A stretch of DNA of 64,000 nucleotides from DATFVJ01 sp963851085 (GCA_963851085.1 CAWKNX010000023.1:62001-126000), one strand, 5' to 3'. Shown: positions 27,307-35,883, counted from the stretch's first letter. Notes: generated from the letters alone by a model not told the origin. Made by a program: numbers and translations.

Positions 27307-27936
27307 ATGGCGGTCGCGTTCCAGGGATCACTGCTCGACTGCGACGACGAGGTCGCCGTGCGCCCGCTGCGGCCGTCGATCACGCGGACGGTGCTCGCGC
27401 ACGGGGCCTGGATCGACCTGCGGCGAAGCTGGCTCGCCGGCGCCGACACGCTGCTGCACCGGTTGCTGCGAGCCGTGCCGTGGCAGGCGGAGAAGCGGCA
27501 CATGTACGACCGGGTCGTTGACGTCCCGCGGCTGCTCAGCTTCTACGCCGAGGGCCAGTCGCTCCCCGACCGCGCGCTCGACGAGGCAAGGGCGGCGCTC
27601 GATACGCACTACGTCGGCGAACTCGGCGAGCCGTTCCGCACCGCCGGGCTCTGCCTGTACAGGGACGGCCGCGACAGCGTCGCCTGGCACGGCGACACCA
27701 TCGGGCGCGGCAGGACGCAGGACACCATGGTCGCGATCGTCTCTGTCGGCACACCCCGCGCGCTGCTGCTGCGCCCGCGCGGCGGCGGTCAGGTGCTGCG
27801 GCACGAACTCGGCCATGGCGACCTGATCGTGCTGGGCGGAAGCTGCCAGCGCACCTGGGAGCACGCCATACCCAAGACGGCGCGCGTAGCCGGACCGCGG
27901 ATCAGCATCCAGTTCCGCCCGCGTGGCGTGCGCTGA
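27307..27936 (+). CDS. alkB: AlkB-family 2-oxoglutarate/Fe(II) dioxygenase
   Basis: A 209-aa oxygenase with the complete AlkB iron and cosubstrate set: His128 and Asp130 in WHGDTIGR, His186 in RTWEHAIPK, and Arg198/Arg204 in RISIQFRPR. It removes alkyl lesions (1-methyladenine, 3-methylcytosine) from DNA or RNA by oxidative dealkylation. ATG 27307 is the natural start; the gene is compact as in other actinobacterial AlkB proteins. It sits directly after the P-loop ATPase and recQ on the same strand, so it may belong to a repair-type group. Confidence 0.92.
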   Translation: MAVAFQGSLLDCDDEVAVRPLRPSITRTVLAHGAWIDLRRSWLAGADTLLHRLLRAVPWQAEKRHMYDRVVDVPRLLSFYAEGQSLPDRALDEARAALDTHYVGELGEPFRTAGLCLYRDGRDSVAWHGDTIGRGRTQDTMVAIVSVGTPRALLLRPRGGGQVLRHELGHGDLIVLGGSCQRTWEHAIPKTARVAGPRISIQFRPRGVR

Positions 27937-27973
27937 CCTACGGCTCCGCCCACATGGAGCGCTGGCCTGCGGC

Positions 27974-28954
27974 TCAGGCCGGAGGGAGGACCTCGAACGC
28001 CGGGTGCTTGGGCGCGATGGCGTGGATCTGCTCATCGCTTGAGTCCGGCCCGACCCCGTCGAAGAACACGCCGACCTCCGCCTTCCAGCGCTTCAGGTAG
28101 GCCCGCAGCACGGGCACCTTCTCGTCGTCGGTGAGCTCGCGGCCGCGGAACGTCTCGGTCTGCTTAGCCACCCGCAGTTCGCCGGTTCCGGCCGCCCGCA
28201 GGTTGCGTACCCACTGGCCCTCACCCCGCGCCGACACGAGGTAGCGGTTCCCCTCGTAGGAGAGCAGGTTCACCGGCGTCGTGCGCCATTCGCCGGTCTT
28301 GCGGCCCTTGACCGCGAGCACCCGCGAGCCGAGCACGCTCACACCACGGCGGGTCAGGAAGGCGACAATCCGGTTTGCGACGTTGCGCGTGAACCAGCCG
28401 GGCGCGCGGTAATGAGCGGGCATGGCCACAGTCTGCCGGAGGAATGTTCGTGCGTCACGCCGCGACCCGAGCCGGACGAACGTCAGGTGCGCGAAGACCG
28501 GGTCGCGGGCGGCGTCGGCATAGCGTTGCCTGTACTCGGCGTGCTTCTGCCACGACCAGGCGATGACCGACTCCTCAGGGTTGAGGCTGAACACGTTCCG
28601 CCACCGTTCCCTGTTGCCGTTCCACAGCTCGACCCGCCGGGCCACGCGGCCCAGTGTCCGCCAGATGATCTGGCGCATCACGGTCCGTTTGGGCAGGTCG
28701 AGCCAGACGACGGTGTCGGCGCGTGCCCACACCAGCGTGCGGACCGCGCTGTAGTTACCGTCGATCACCCAGCCGTCTGCCGCCGCGGCCGCGGCGACAC
28801 GGCCGATGAACGTCTCCTTGTCCAGCGGCTCCCAGCCGGGCTGATGAAAGATCGCGTCTAGCTCGACATGCGGCACAGTCAGGCGCGCCGCGAGTTGCTT
28901 CGCCAGCGTCGACTTGCCTGAACCCGAGCTGCCGACCACCGAGATCCGCCGCAC
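27974..28954 (-). CDS. Fusion: P-loop nucleoside-kinase-like domain plus deazaflavin-type nitroreductase
   Basis: A 326-aa protein starting at GTG 28954. Residues 1-~177 are a FlaR/adenylate-kinase-like P-loop domain (GSSGSGKST at 8-16, VWLDLPKRTVMRQIIWRTLG). Residues 178-326, beginning MPAHYRAPGWFTRNVANRIV, are a complete nitroreductase/deazaflavin-dependent oxidoreductase of the Ddn type (GRKTGEWRTTPVNLLSYEG, GQWVRNLRAAGTGEL). Both domains normally occur as separate proteins of just these lengths. The Met at 178 could be the original start of the second gene, so loss of a stop codon may have fused two adjacent genes. The downstream half would reduce substrates with F420H2. Confidence 0.8.
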   Translation of the reverse strand: MRRISVVGSSGSGKSTLAKQLAARLTVPHVELDAIFHQPGWEPLDKETFIGRVAAAAAADGWVIDGNYSAVRTLVWARADTVVWLDLPKRTVMRQIIWRTLGRVARRVELWNGNRERWRNVFSLNPEESVIAWSWQKHAEYRQRYADAARDPVFAHLTFVRLGSRRDARTFLRQTVAMPAHYRAPGWFTRNVANRIVAFLTRRGVSVLGSRVLAVKGRKTGEWRTTPVNLLSYEGNRYLVSARGEGQWVRNLRAAGTGELRVAKQTETFRGRELTDDEKVPVLRAYLKRWKAEVGVFFDGVGPDSSDEQIHAIAPKHPAFEVLPPA

Positions 28955-28984
28955 GAACGGTGAACCTATCAGCCCGAGGCGGAG

Positions 28985-29187
28985 CCCCGCGGCACACCGT
29001 GAGACACCCCGCGCGGCAGCCGTCAGACACCCCCGCGGCACACCGTGAGACATCCCGCGGCAGCCGTCAGACACCCCCGCGGTACACCCTGAGACACCCC
29101 GCGCGGCAGCCGTCAGACACCCCCGCGGCACACCGTGAGACATCCCGCGGCAGCCGTCAGACACCCCCGCGGCGCACCGTGTCAGGC
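28985..29187. repeat. Higher-order tandem array, ~90-bp period with two half-units
   Basis: Alternating ~46- and ~44-bp units, each starting CCCCGCGGCACACCGTGAGA and containing GGCAGCCGTCAGACACC. Unit starts are near 28985, 29031, 29075, 29121 and 29165. The 90-bp pair is repeated twice almost perfectly, plus a partial copy. It begins immediately upstream of the fusion-protein start. The minus strand is open in one frame and yields a meaningless repeat peptide. Confidence 0.9.
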
Positions 29188-29374
29188 GGCGGATGCTCCG
29201 CCCTCCGGCCGTTTCCACCACGATCATGGGCCGCCCGTGGGAGACAGTAACGGGTGGGACGGGTGATCCAGGCGGGACGCGGACCGCCCACCCGCGGGCG
29301 GTCGGTCGGCCGCGGGTGGGCCCAGCGGCCCGCTGCGCCGCAGACTCTGGCCACCAGGCGGCCGGCGACCTTGA
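29188..29374. other. Spacer between the array and the intron-split repeat
   Basis: No gene is seen. CCACCACGATCATGGG at ~29216-29231 is similar to a motif near 17053 and may be a small dispersed fragment. Confidence 0.3.
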
Positions 29375-29456
29375 TCGTTGGCCCGCAGGGGGCGCTATCC
29401 CACGGCGGTCAATATGCACCATCGCCTTTGACCCACGGCGGCTTTCATGATCGCGG
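29375..29456 (-). repeat. Dispersed repeat, copy B, part upstream of the intron
   Basis: This stretch is the reverse complement of about 42788-42870 in the uninterrupted copy: ATCCCACGGCGGTCAATATG, ACCATCGCCTTTGACCCACG, GCGGCTTTCATGATCGCGG. It stops inside the palindrome arm after GATCGCGG at 29456, exactly where the group II intron begins, and continues with TAACTTTTCCGCACAT at 34339. Confidence 0.85.
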
Positions 29457-29821
29457 GAAAGCGCCGGGATAAACCGGCATGGAGGAGGAGATGGAAGTTC
29501 TCTGCGTCGAAGGGTTAGCGACCCACGGCGACCCCGAGTCATGCGTCGACGGCCTGTGAGGGCGTGGCGAAGCGTTGACAGGGGCACGTGCAGGCCGGGT
29601 GATCGAGCCGCGAAATGTGAATCCGGGGTGCCGACGCTGTCCGCGAGGTGGAAGGCAACACCGCTGGTGGCGCTAGCGCGAGTCATCAGCGGGCCCCGCG
29701 CGGTCATAGAGCCAGGGCATGTGCGGAACCTCCATGCGCGAGAACCGGGAGAGCCCGTGCCCGCCCGTCCGGCTGATCACCGGGCGGGCCGCTCAGGGAA
29801 CGCCGAGGCGGTAATCCTGGG

Positions 29822-30277
29822 ATGAACGGACGCGGGCAGTCGGACGGCCTCGTAGTACCTGCGAACCCGCCGAACAAGGCCGTGACTGCGGTCACGGGCG
29901 CGGAGGCGGGGGAGGAAAGGGGGCCGGCCAAGGGGAACACGGCCGGTGAAACACGCCCCGGACGCAGTGCCGGGCCTGGCGTGTCCAGTGAGCTGGGCCG
30001 TGTGCGCGAGGTTGCGCAACGGGATAAGGATGCGCGGTTCACGGCGCTGCTGCACCATGTCACCCTGAGCCGTCTGCGGTGGGCCTACGGGGCGATCAGC
30101 CCGAAGGCGGTGCCGGGGGTGGACGGGGTGAGGTGGGCAGCCTACGGGCAGGACCTGGACGTTAATCTCCGGGATCTGCACGTGCGGGTGCAGCAGGGGC
30201 GCTACCGGGTGAGCCCATCCCGGCGGGCTTACATCCCGAAGGCGGACGGGCGGCAGCGGCCGCCCGGCATAGCCACG
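29822..30277 (+). pseudogene. Group II intron reverse transcriptase/maturase, N-terminal part
   Basis: The first ~152 codons of the intron-encoded protein. RFTALLHHVTLSRLRWAYGA, KAVPGVDGVRWAAYG and YRVSPSRRAYIPKADGRQRP match RT0-RT1. The reading is cut after GIAT at 30277 and continues at 33234 as ATLEDKIVQRAVTEVLNAVY. Left of the cut, the interrupting sequence adds EAA and a stop. Confidence 0.88.
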
Positions 30278-30311
30278 GAGGCGGCATAGTGCCGCATCGT
30301 CCAGTGATCCT

Positions 30312-30548
30312 TTGGGTTTCGTTGTCGTCACCCATCCGTTCCATCCGCTGACGGGTCAGCGGCTGGAGGTCTTGTTCGCTAAGCGGCGGGCCGGTGCCAC
30401 AGTGTTCGTCTGCGCGGGCGGTGCCTGCGGGTCGATCACGCTGCCGGAATCGTGGACCGGCCGGGGGGAGCCGCCCGGGACTGGCCGGCTGTCGGCCGAG
30501 GGGCTCGCAGCACTCGGCGCTGTGACACGCGCACTGCAGGGTCGTTGA
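30312..30548 (+). CDS. DUF5372-like small protein of the recombinase module
   Basis: A 78-aa protein read from TTG 30312 (or GTT-rich start slightly downstream): VTHPFHPLTGQRLEVLF, VFVCAGGACGSITLPESWT and RLSAEGLAALGAVTRALQ. This pattern accompanies serine recombinases in actinobacterial elements and resembles the DUF5372 family. The role is unknown; it is intact and just inside the left end of the nested element. Confidence 0.65.
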   Translation: MGFVVVTHPFHPLTGQRLEVLFAKRRAGATVFVCAGGACGSITLPESWTGRGEPPGTGRLSAEGLAALGAVTRALQGR

Positions 30549-30581
30549 TTGTCATGCCTGGCAGCGGCATACTCTTTTGTG

Positions 30582-30944
30582 ATGAAAGAGCAAAAGAACG
30601 AGACCGGGACCGGCCTGGCGGGGATGCCGACGCGGCGGCTGCTGTCGCGGCGGCGCGCTCTGGCCGCGCGGCTGGGGGGCGCCGAGCAGGTGCTGTCCGG
30701 CTCGCTGACCGAGCAGACCCGGCGGTGCGGCAAGGCGGGCTGCCGGTGCGCCGGCGGCGAGCCGCACGGCCCGTATGCCTTCTTCGCCGCGAAGACCGCG
30801 GCCCGGGGCCGGCTGAGGTACGTCCCGGCGTCCCTGGCCGGGGTGGTGCGCCGGTACCTGCGCAACGGCGAGGAGATCGAGCAGCTGCTCGCGGAGATCT
30901 CGGCGATCAACGCCGAGCTGCTGGCCCGCAGAGAACTGCAGTAG
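30582..30944 (+). CDS. DUF6788-like protein of the recombinase module
   Basis: A 120-aa hydrophilic protein from ATG 30582. The core TRRCGKAGCRCAGGEPHGPY with spaced cysteines is the family hallmark, followed by a helical C-terminus (RNGEEIEQLLAEISAINAEL). It commonly sits upstream of recombinase genes of this type and may be a DNA-binding accessory protein; no activity is established. It ends 88 bp before the recombinase start. Confidence 0.65.
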   Translation: MKEQKNETGTGLAGMPTRRLLSRRRALAARLGGAEQVLSGSLTEQTRRCGKAGCRCAGGEPHGPYAFFAAKTAARGRLRYVPASLAGVVRRYLRNGEEIEQLLAEISAINAELLARRELQ

Positions 30945-31032
30945 CCGGTGGACGCCGTCCTGTCCGGGCCCGCGCGGGCCGAGGCGGTGGCGGCGCTGGC
31001 CAACATGACCATCTCGGCGCTGGGAGGCACGC

Positions 31033-33124
31033 GTGAACGGCGAGCACAAGATCACGAGCTTTCACCGGGAACGGACGGCGCTAATCTACCTGCGGCAATC
31101 CTCGATGGCCCAGGTCCGCGACCACACCGAGCCCGGCCAGGAGCCAGTACGGCCTGGCGGAGACGGCGGCCGGGCTGGGCTGGGCGCGCAGCGACATCGA
31201 GGTGATCGACACCGACCTGGGGATCTCCGGGAAGTGGGGGGTAGCCCGGGAGGGGTTCACCGAGCTGGTGACCCGGATGTGCCGGGGCGATGTCGGGGCG
31301 ATCTTCGGGATCGAGATCACCCGGCTGGCCCGGTCCAATGCCGACGTGGCGCGGCTGGCGGAGTTCGCCCGGATCACCGGCACACTGCTGATCGATCCCG
31401 ACGGCGTCTACGACCCTGCCGACGTGAACGACCGCGTGCTGCTGGGGTTCAAGGGCACCATGGGAGAGATGGAACTGCACGTGATGGCGCAGCGGCTGCA
31501 GGCCAACAAGCGCGCCGCGGCGCAGCGCGGCGAGCTGCGCACCCCGCTGCCGGTCGGCTACATCCACGACGACGCCGGCGATGTGGTGATCGACCCCGAT
31601 GCCGAGGTCCAGGCCGCGGTCCGGGACGTGTTCGCGGCATTCGCCGCGTGCGGGTCGGCCTACGGGGTGGTCGCGGCGTTCGCCAGCCGCAAGTTCCCGC
31701 TGCGCGCCTACGGCGGGACATGGGCCGGTCAGCTGCGGTGGGGGCGGCTCACCCACGCCCGGGTCCTGGGGGTCTTGAAGAACCCGGGCTACGCCGGGGC
31801 GTACGTGTTCGGCCGGTATGCCTCGTGCCGCACCGCCGGCCCGTCCGGCACCGTACACACCGCGATTGCGGAACGGCCCCGCACGGAATGGCCGGTGCTG
31901 ATCAAAGACCACCACGAGGGATACATCACCTGGCCGGACTACCTGGCCAACGAGGCCAGGCTGGCGGCCAACCGGACCAACGCCGGAGCACGGCCGCCCC
32001 GCGAGGGCTGCGCGCTGTGCCAGGGGATCATCAGCTGCGGCAGCTGCGGCAAGCCGATGCGCACCAGCTACCACACCGATCAGCGGCCGTCCTATGAATG
32101 CAGCTCCTACCGCGACCGGCTGACCACGCCCGCCTGCCGGTCGGTCGCCGCCGCCACCGTGGACGACGCGGTCGCGCGCATGCTGCTGGACGCGCTCACC
32201 CCCGAGCAGGTCGCCCTGGCGCTGTCAGCCGCCGACGATGTCGCGGCCGGCACCAGCGGGTCAGCCGGGCCGCCGAGCTGGCCGTGGAACGGGCCCGCTA
32301 CGACGCCGGCCGGGCCGAGCGCGCGTTCTGCCAGGTCGAGCCGGAGAACCGGCTGGTCGCCCGCAGCCTGGAAGCCCGCTGGGAGGACAGGCTCGCCGCC
32401 CTCGCCGAGGCCGAGCAGGCGCTGGACGCGGCCCGTGACTCCTTGCCGCCGCTGCCCAGCAGGGCCGACCTGGAGAAACTCGCCGCCGACCTGCCCGGCC
32501 TCTGGCACGCCCCGGCCACCAGCAGCAAGGACCGCAAGCGGCTGCTGCGCACCCTGATCGCCGACGTCACCCTGCTGCCCGAACCCGACCAGGCCAAAGT
32601 CCGCATCGGGATCCGCTGGCACACCGGCGCCACCGACGAACTGTAGCGCAGCCCGGGCCATCCATCCCGGCACCGCCAAGCGCAGCCCGTCCCCGGCCAT
32701 CGAGATGATCCGCCAGCTCGGCCCCGTCACGCCCACCGCCGAGCTGGGCCGAACAGCTGAACGCCGCCGGGCTGACCACCGGGCACGGCCGCCCGTTCGA
32801 CGTCAAGGCCGTCCAGTGGATCCGCCACGCCTACAACATCCCGGCCCCGCCACCGTATGCGGCCAGCGAGATCAGCGTCGCCGAGGCCGCCCGCCGGCTG
32901 GGCTGCAGCGCAGGCGTCATCTACTACTGGATCGAAGCCGCCCAGCTCAACGCCCGGCGCGGCCCCAGCAACCGGCTCTGCATCAGCGTGGAACGATCAA
33001 GGTCGAAGCCGCCTGCCGCCACCGCATCGCCGAATCCGGTCACCTCAACCCGGCCGCCCGCCGCACCAGGCCACCGAACAGGCCCCAGCGGCACGAGGCC
33101 GCCGTAACTGTCGGCACTGCCTGA
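31033..33124 (+). pseudogene. Serine recombinase with zinc ribbon, multiply frameshifted
   Basis: From GTG 31033 the frame gives YLRQSSMAQVRDHTEPGQE, with the catalytic Ser. Near 31145 it shifts to QYGLAETAAGLGWARSDIEV, IFGIEITRLARSNADVARLA (resolvase core) and later CALCQGIISCGSCGKPM (zinc ribbon). Near 32255 it shifts to VSRAAELAVERARYDAGRAE (coiled coil) and stops at 32646. Beyond, IEMIRQLGPVTPTAEL, then after another shift LNAAGLTTGHGRPFDVKAVQ and ISVAEAARRLGCSAGVIYYW, then IKVEAACRHRIAESGHLNPA to the stop at 33124. At least four shifts or stops disrupt what was a ~690-codon gene, consistent with long decay. Confidence 0.88.
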
Positions 33125-33233
33125 CATGATCACACCAGCGAACCCGTGAATGCGGCCCTGGCCCGCGCAAACCCGCACCACGCCCGAACATCCCGACACG
33201 CGATTGCAGGAGGGGCAATATGAATCGTCCGTC

Positions 33234-34265
33234 GCCACGCTGGAAGACAAGATCGTCCAGCGTGCCGTCACCGAGGTGCTGAACGCTGTTTACGAGGTGG
33301 GCTTCCTGGGCTTCTCTTACGGGTTCCGGCCAGGGCGCAAGCCGCATCAGGCGCTGGATGCGCTGGCGGCCGGGATCATGAGCAGGAAGGTGAGCTGGGT
33401 GCTCGGCGCGGACATCCGCGACTTTTTCGGCCAGCTTGATCGGGGCTGGCTGATGAAGTTCCCCGGGCACCGGATCGCGGATAAGAGGGTCCTGCGGCTG
33501 ATCGGTAAGTGGCTGGCCGCAGGGGTCATCGAGGACGGGAAATGGACGGAGAGCGGCAAGGGATCACCGCAGGGGGCATCGGTTTCGCCGCTGCTCGCTA
33601 ACGTGTACCTGCACTACGTCCTGGACCTGTGGGCCGACTGGTGGAGGCGGCGGCACGCGCACGGGGATGTGATCATCGTGCGGTTCGCTGATGACTTTAT
33701 CGTCGGGTTTGAGCACCGGGATGACGCCGTGCGGTTCCTGACGGAGCTTCGGGAGAGATTTGCGAAGTCCGGGCTGGAATTGCACCCGGATAAAACCCGG
33801 CTGGCCGAGTCCGGGCGGCGCGCCGCCCGGGACCGGGCGGCCCGGGGAGAAGGGAAACCGGAGACGTTCGCGTTCCTGGGGTTCACGCACATCTGCGCGA
33901 CCTCGCAGCGCGGGCGGTTCTGGATCAGGCGGAAAACCAGCTCGAAACGGGTACGGGCCAAGCTTGCCGAGGTGAAAGCCGAGATCAGGCGGCGCCGGTG
34001 CCTGCCCATCCCTGAGCAGGGGAGATGGCTGGCCAGCGTGGTGCGCGGGCATCAGGCCTACTACGCCGTGCCCGGCAACTGCGACGCGGTGAACGCCTTC
34101 CGCACCCAGGTGACACGGCACTGGTACCAGGCGCTGCGGCGCCGCAGCCAGAAAACCCGGCTCACCTGGGACCGGATGAACCGCATCGTAACCCGGTGGC
34201 TACCCCCAACCCGCACCCTGCACCCATTCCCGGAGGCGCGCTTCGCCGCCACGCACCCAAGGTAG
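33234..34265 (+). pseudogene. Group II intron reverse transcriptase/maturase, C-terminal part
   Basis: Continues from 30277. It contains FLGFSYGFRPGRKPHQALDA (RT2-RT3), LGADIRDFFGQLDRGWLMKF (RT3, catalytic Asp), GSPQGASVSPLLANVYLHYV (RT4), VRFADDFIVGFEHRDDAVRF (RT5, YADD-type), and the maturase/group-II domain with ASVVRGHQAYYAVPGN. The frame is open to the stop at 34265. The protein therefore looks enzymatically complete if the nested element were excised, but is not expressed as one chain now. Confidence 0.9.
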
Positions 34266-34338
34266 GAGCCCAGTGCGGTAATCCCGCACGCTGGGATCTG
34301 TGCGGGGGGCCGCCCGCAAGGGCGGTCCCTACCGCGAC
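34265..34338 (+). ncRNA. Group II intron domains V and VI
   Basis: Domain V fold: GAGCCCAG-TGCGG-loop-CCGCA-CG-CTGGGATCT (about 34266-34299), with the AGC triad, a capped stem and a two-base CG bulge. Domain VI: GGGGGCCGCCC-GCAA-GGGCGGTCCC followed by TACC, where the A (34331) is a candidate branch point. The intron ends in AC at 34338. The fold was drawn by eye. Confidence 0.72.
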
Positions 34339-34462
34339 TAACTTTTCCGCACATACCGCCGAGAAGTTACCGCGATCATGAAACCCGGCGTTGCCCGCGC
34401 CGCGGCCATCGCCCGGATCAAGATCCATGGCCCGTTGGGCACCGGATAACGCCGTCAACGGG
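34339..34462 (-). repeat. Dispersed repeat, copy B, part downstream of the intron
   Basis: TAACTTTTCCGCACATACCG onwards is the reverse complement of the loop and left arm of the palindrome (right-hand arm at 34367-34382), followed by CGGATCAAGATCCATGGCCC, GTTGGGCACCGGATA. It matches 42690-42784 inverted and continues copy B after the intron. Confidence 0.85.
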
Positions 34463-34688
34463 CCAACCATGACGCGGATCAGGTTGGATCAGTGCCGGCC
34501 GGGTACGCCACCGCGCCACCGCGCCACAACGCCACCGCGCCACCGCGCCGCCCCGGGGCCGGGCCGGCTCAGCCGGTTGCCCGGGGGTGAGCCGTGCCGC
34601 TGATCCGCGGGGTCCCGGGCCCAACCACCACCCCCCGTGATCGCTTGACGACGTTCCCGCCGAGCGCGCTGTGCGCGGTAGCAGTTAA
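34463..34688. repeat. Gene-free spacer with CGCCACCGCGCCAC short tandem repeats
   Basis: Units of GCCACCGC recur six times at about 34508-34556. No gene is recognised in this stretch. Confidence 0.5.
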
Positions 34689-34718
34689 GGCCGAATATCG
34701 GCCTATACTTCGGCCATC
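34689..34718 (+). promoter_or_regulatory. Promoter with inverted repeat, probably leaderless
   Basis: GGCCGAATATCGGCC (34689-34703) is an inverted repeat with 5-bp arms, followed at once by TATACT (34704-34709), a good -10 box, and a further CGGCC. ATG 34719 lies ten bases after the box, and there is no ribosome site, so the transcript is probably leaderless. The inverted repeat overlaps where RNA polymerase would bind and is a candidate operator. No clear -35 box was found. Confidence 0.5.
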
Positions 34719-35060
34719 ATGATGGACGGCCGATCCGCGCGCCTCACCGGGCCGCTCTCGCCACGCGCCAAGTGGACGATGGCGGTGGCGGGAGCGGTCG
34801 TTGCCTTCGGCTTCGCCGGGGCCGGCATCTGGGGGGCGAGCCATTCGGGCACCTATGGCCCCTCGCGCGACGGCTGCGTGACCGTGTCGGTGCCCAGCTC
34901 CACTGGCGGGGCGTTGACGCACGCCTGCGGTGCCGGGGCACGTGCGATGTGCGCGACCGCGTTCGCAGGTCACGACAAGATCGCGCTCCTCACCCAGCGG
35001 CAGTGCCGTCTCGCCGGCCTGGGCGCGCAGGCTTCGCCAGCGGCGTCAGCCTCGCCGTGA
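34719..35060 (+). CDS. Small membrane-anchored protein, unknown function
   Basis: A 113-aa protein with one N-terminal hydrophobic segment (WTMAVAGAVVAFGFAGAGIW, ~19-38) and a small extracytoplasmic domain carrying four cysteines (GCVTVSV, HACGAG, AMCATAF, QRQCRL) that could form two disulfides. No family recognised. The charged N-terminus and downstream exported-type sequence suggest a type II anchor. Two adjacent ATGs (34719, 34722) follow a TATACT box. Codon use is like its neighbours, and the gene looks real because of the promoter and the even Cys spacing. Confidence 0.6.
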   Translation: MMDGRSARLTGPLSPRAKWTMAVAGAVVAFGFAGAGIWGASHSGTYGPSRDGCVTVSVPSSTGGALTHACGAGARAMCATAFAGHDKIALLTQRQCRLAGLGAQASPAASASP

Positions 35061-35132
35061 GCGCGGTCTCGCCGGAAGCGCAGCAGCGCTGCGTCGCCCC
35101 GTGAGTGCGCCTCGCCCTGAGCGCAGCGTCGT

Positions 35133-35870
35133 TCAGCCGAGCATTCCCGGGTACAGGAGCGCGAGCTGGCGCGGGTAGGCGGCGATGAACCGCAGTTCGT
35201 CGTCGGTGAGGGGCCGGCCGGTGGCGGCATTGCAGAGCTGGATCAGCTGGAACGTGAGGTCCTCGTCCGTGACCGTCACGCCCCAGGCCGTCCATGACGT
35301 GACGGAAACCGGCCTTGCCGCCGTATTCGCCGGTCAGGACGACCCGGCCCTGCTGAGCGTGCCAGTCGTGGCTGAACGGGCCGAGCGTGTCTTCGTCGTA
35401 CAGCTCGTAGTTGCGGTGGTCCTTGAGCGCGCCGTCCGCGTGGATGCCCGATTCGTGGGCGAACGCGTTGGCACCGGCCGACCTGACCGTAGGGCAGCGG
35501 CTGGCCGAGGGCGTAGCTGGCCCACAGGCAGAAGCGGCGCGCCCAGGTGAGGTCGGGCGCGTCGCCGATCTGCGCGGCGGCTGGTATGCCAAAGCCGTGG
35601 CGCAGTGCCAGCACACACGACAGTAGGTCGGCGTTGCCAGACCGCTCGCCGATGCCGTTGACGCAGGTGTTGATCCACGCGTCCTGCCCGGCGTCGAGAT
35701 CGCCGAGCGCGCCGGAGACGGAGTTGGCGACGGCGAGACCGAGATCGTCGTGGCAGTGGGTCTCGACGGGCATGCCGATGAAGGCGGCAAGTTTGGCGAG
35801 CCGGTCGCGGATGCGCTCAGGCGTGTCGCCCCCGATGGTGTCGCAGTAGCGGACCCGGTCGGCGTCTGTG
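35133..35870 (-). pseudogene. Homocitrate synthase/isopropylmalate synthase-like gene, 5'-truncated and frameshifted
   Basis: On the minus strand, DADRVRYCDTIGGDTPERI leads into MPVETHCHDDLGLAVANSVS, INTCVNGIGERSGNADLLSC and QPLPYGQVG. A shift near 35480 brings ANAFAHESGIHADGALKDHR and GRVVLTGEYGGKAGFRHVMD; another near 35283 brings VTVTDEDLTFQLIQLCNAAT, and the end is ALLYPGMLG at 35133. HCHDDLGLAVAN and HESGIHADGALKD are hallmarks of the alpha-isopropylmalate/homocitrate synthase family; HESGIHADGALKDHRNYELY fits homocitrate synthase better. The first ~140 codons (acetyl-CoA and active-site half) are absent, cut at about 35870. Confidence 0.85.
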
Positions 35871-35883
35871 TGAGATTGCTGAC

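Larger units (their letters stand above)
30278..33239 (+). mobile_element. Serine-recombinase element nested in the group II intron RT gene
   Basis: A ~2.96-kb insertion bounded by the direct repeat GCCACG (30272-30277 and 33234-33239). Removing one repeat and the intervening DNA joins GIA-T to LEDKIVQ in frame, so the edges are precise. It carries a DUF5372-like gene, a DUF6788-like gene and a serine recombinase with a zinc ribbon, the usual order of an actinobacterial module. The left end starts with the hairpin GCGGCATAGTGCCGC (30281-30295). Several frameshifts in the recombinase suggest it can no longer move on its own. Confidence 0.82.
29457..34338 (+). mobile_element. Group II intron in the dispersed repeat, itself interrupted by another element
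   Basis: Boundaries come from the empty site at 42.7 kb: flanks join as GATCGCGG/TAAC. Without the nested ~2.96-kb element the intron is ~1.92 kb, a usual size for a bacterial ORF-bearing group II intron. It has ~365 nt of structured RNA before the reverse-transcriptase start, the RT/maturase ORF (split), and domain V-like and VI-like hairpins at 34265-34338 ending in AC. The expected 5' GUGYG is not evident at 29457 (GAAAG), so the 5' edge may be off by a few bases or divergent. It lies within one arm of the palindrome. Confidence 0.82.

Noticed and set aside
29216..29235. A fourth full copy of the dispersed repeat
   Set aside because: Only a short CCACCACGATCATGGG-type match is seen; no arms or flanks.
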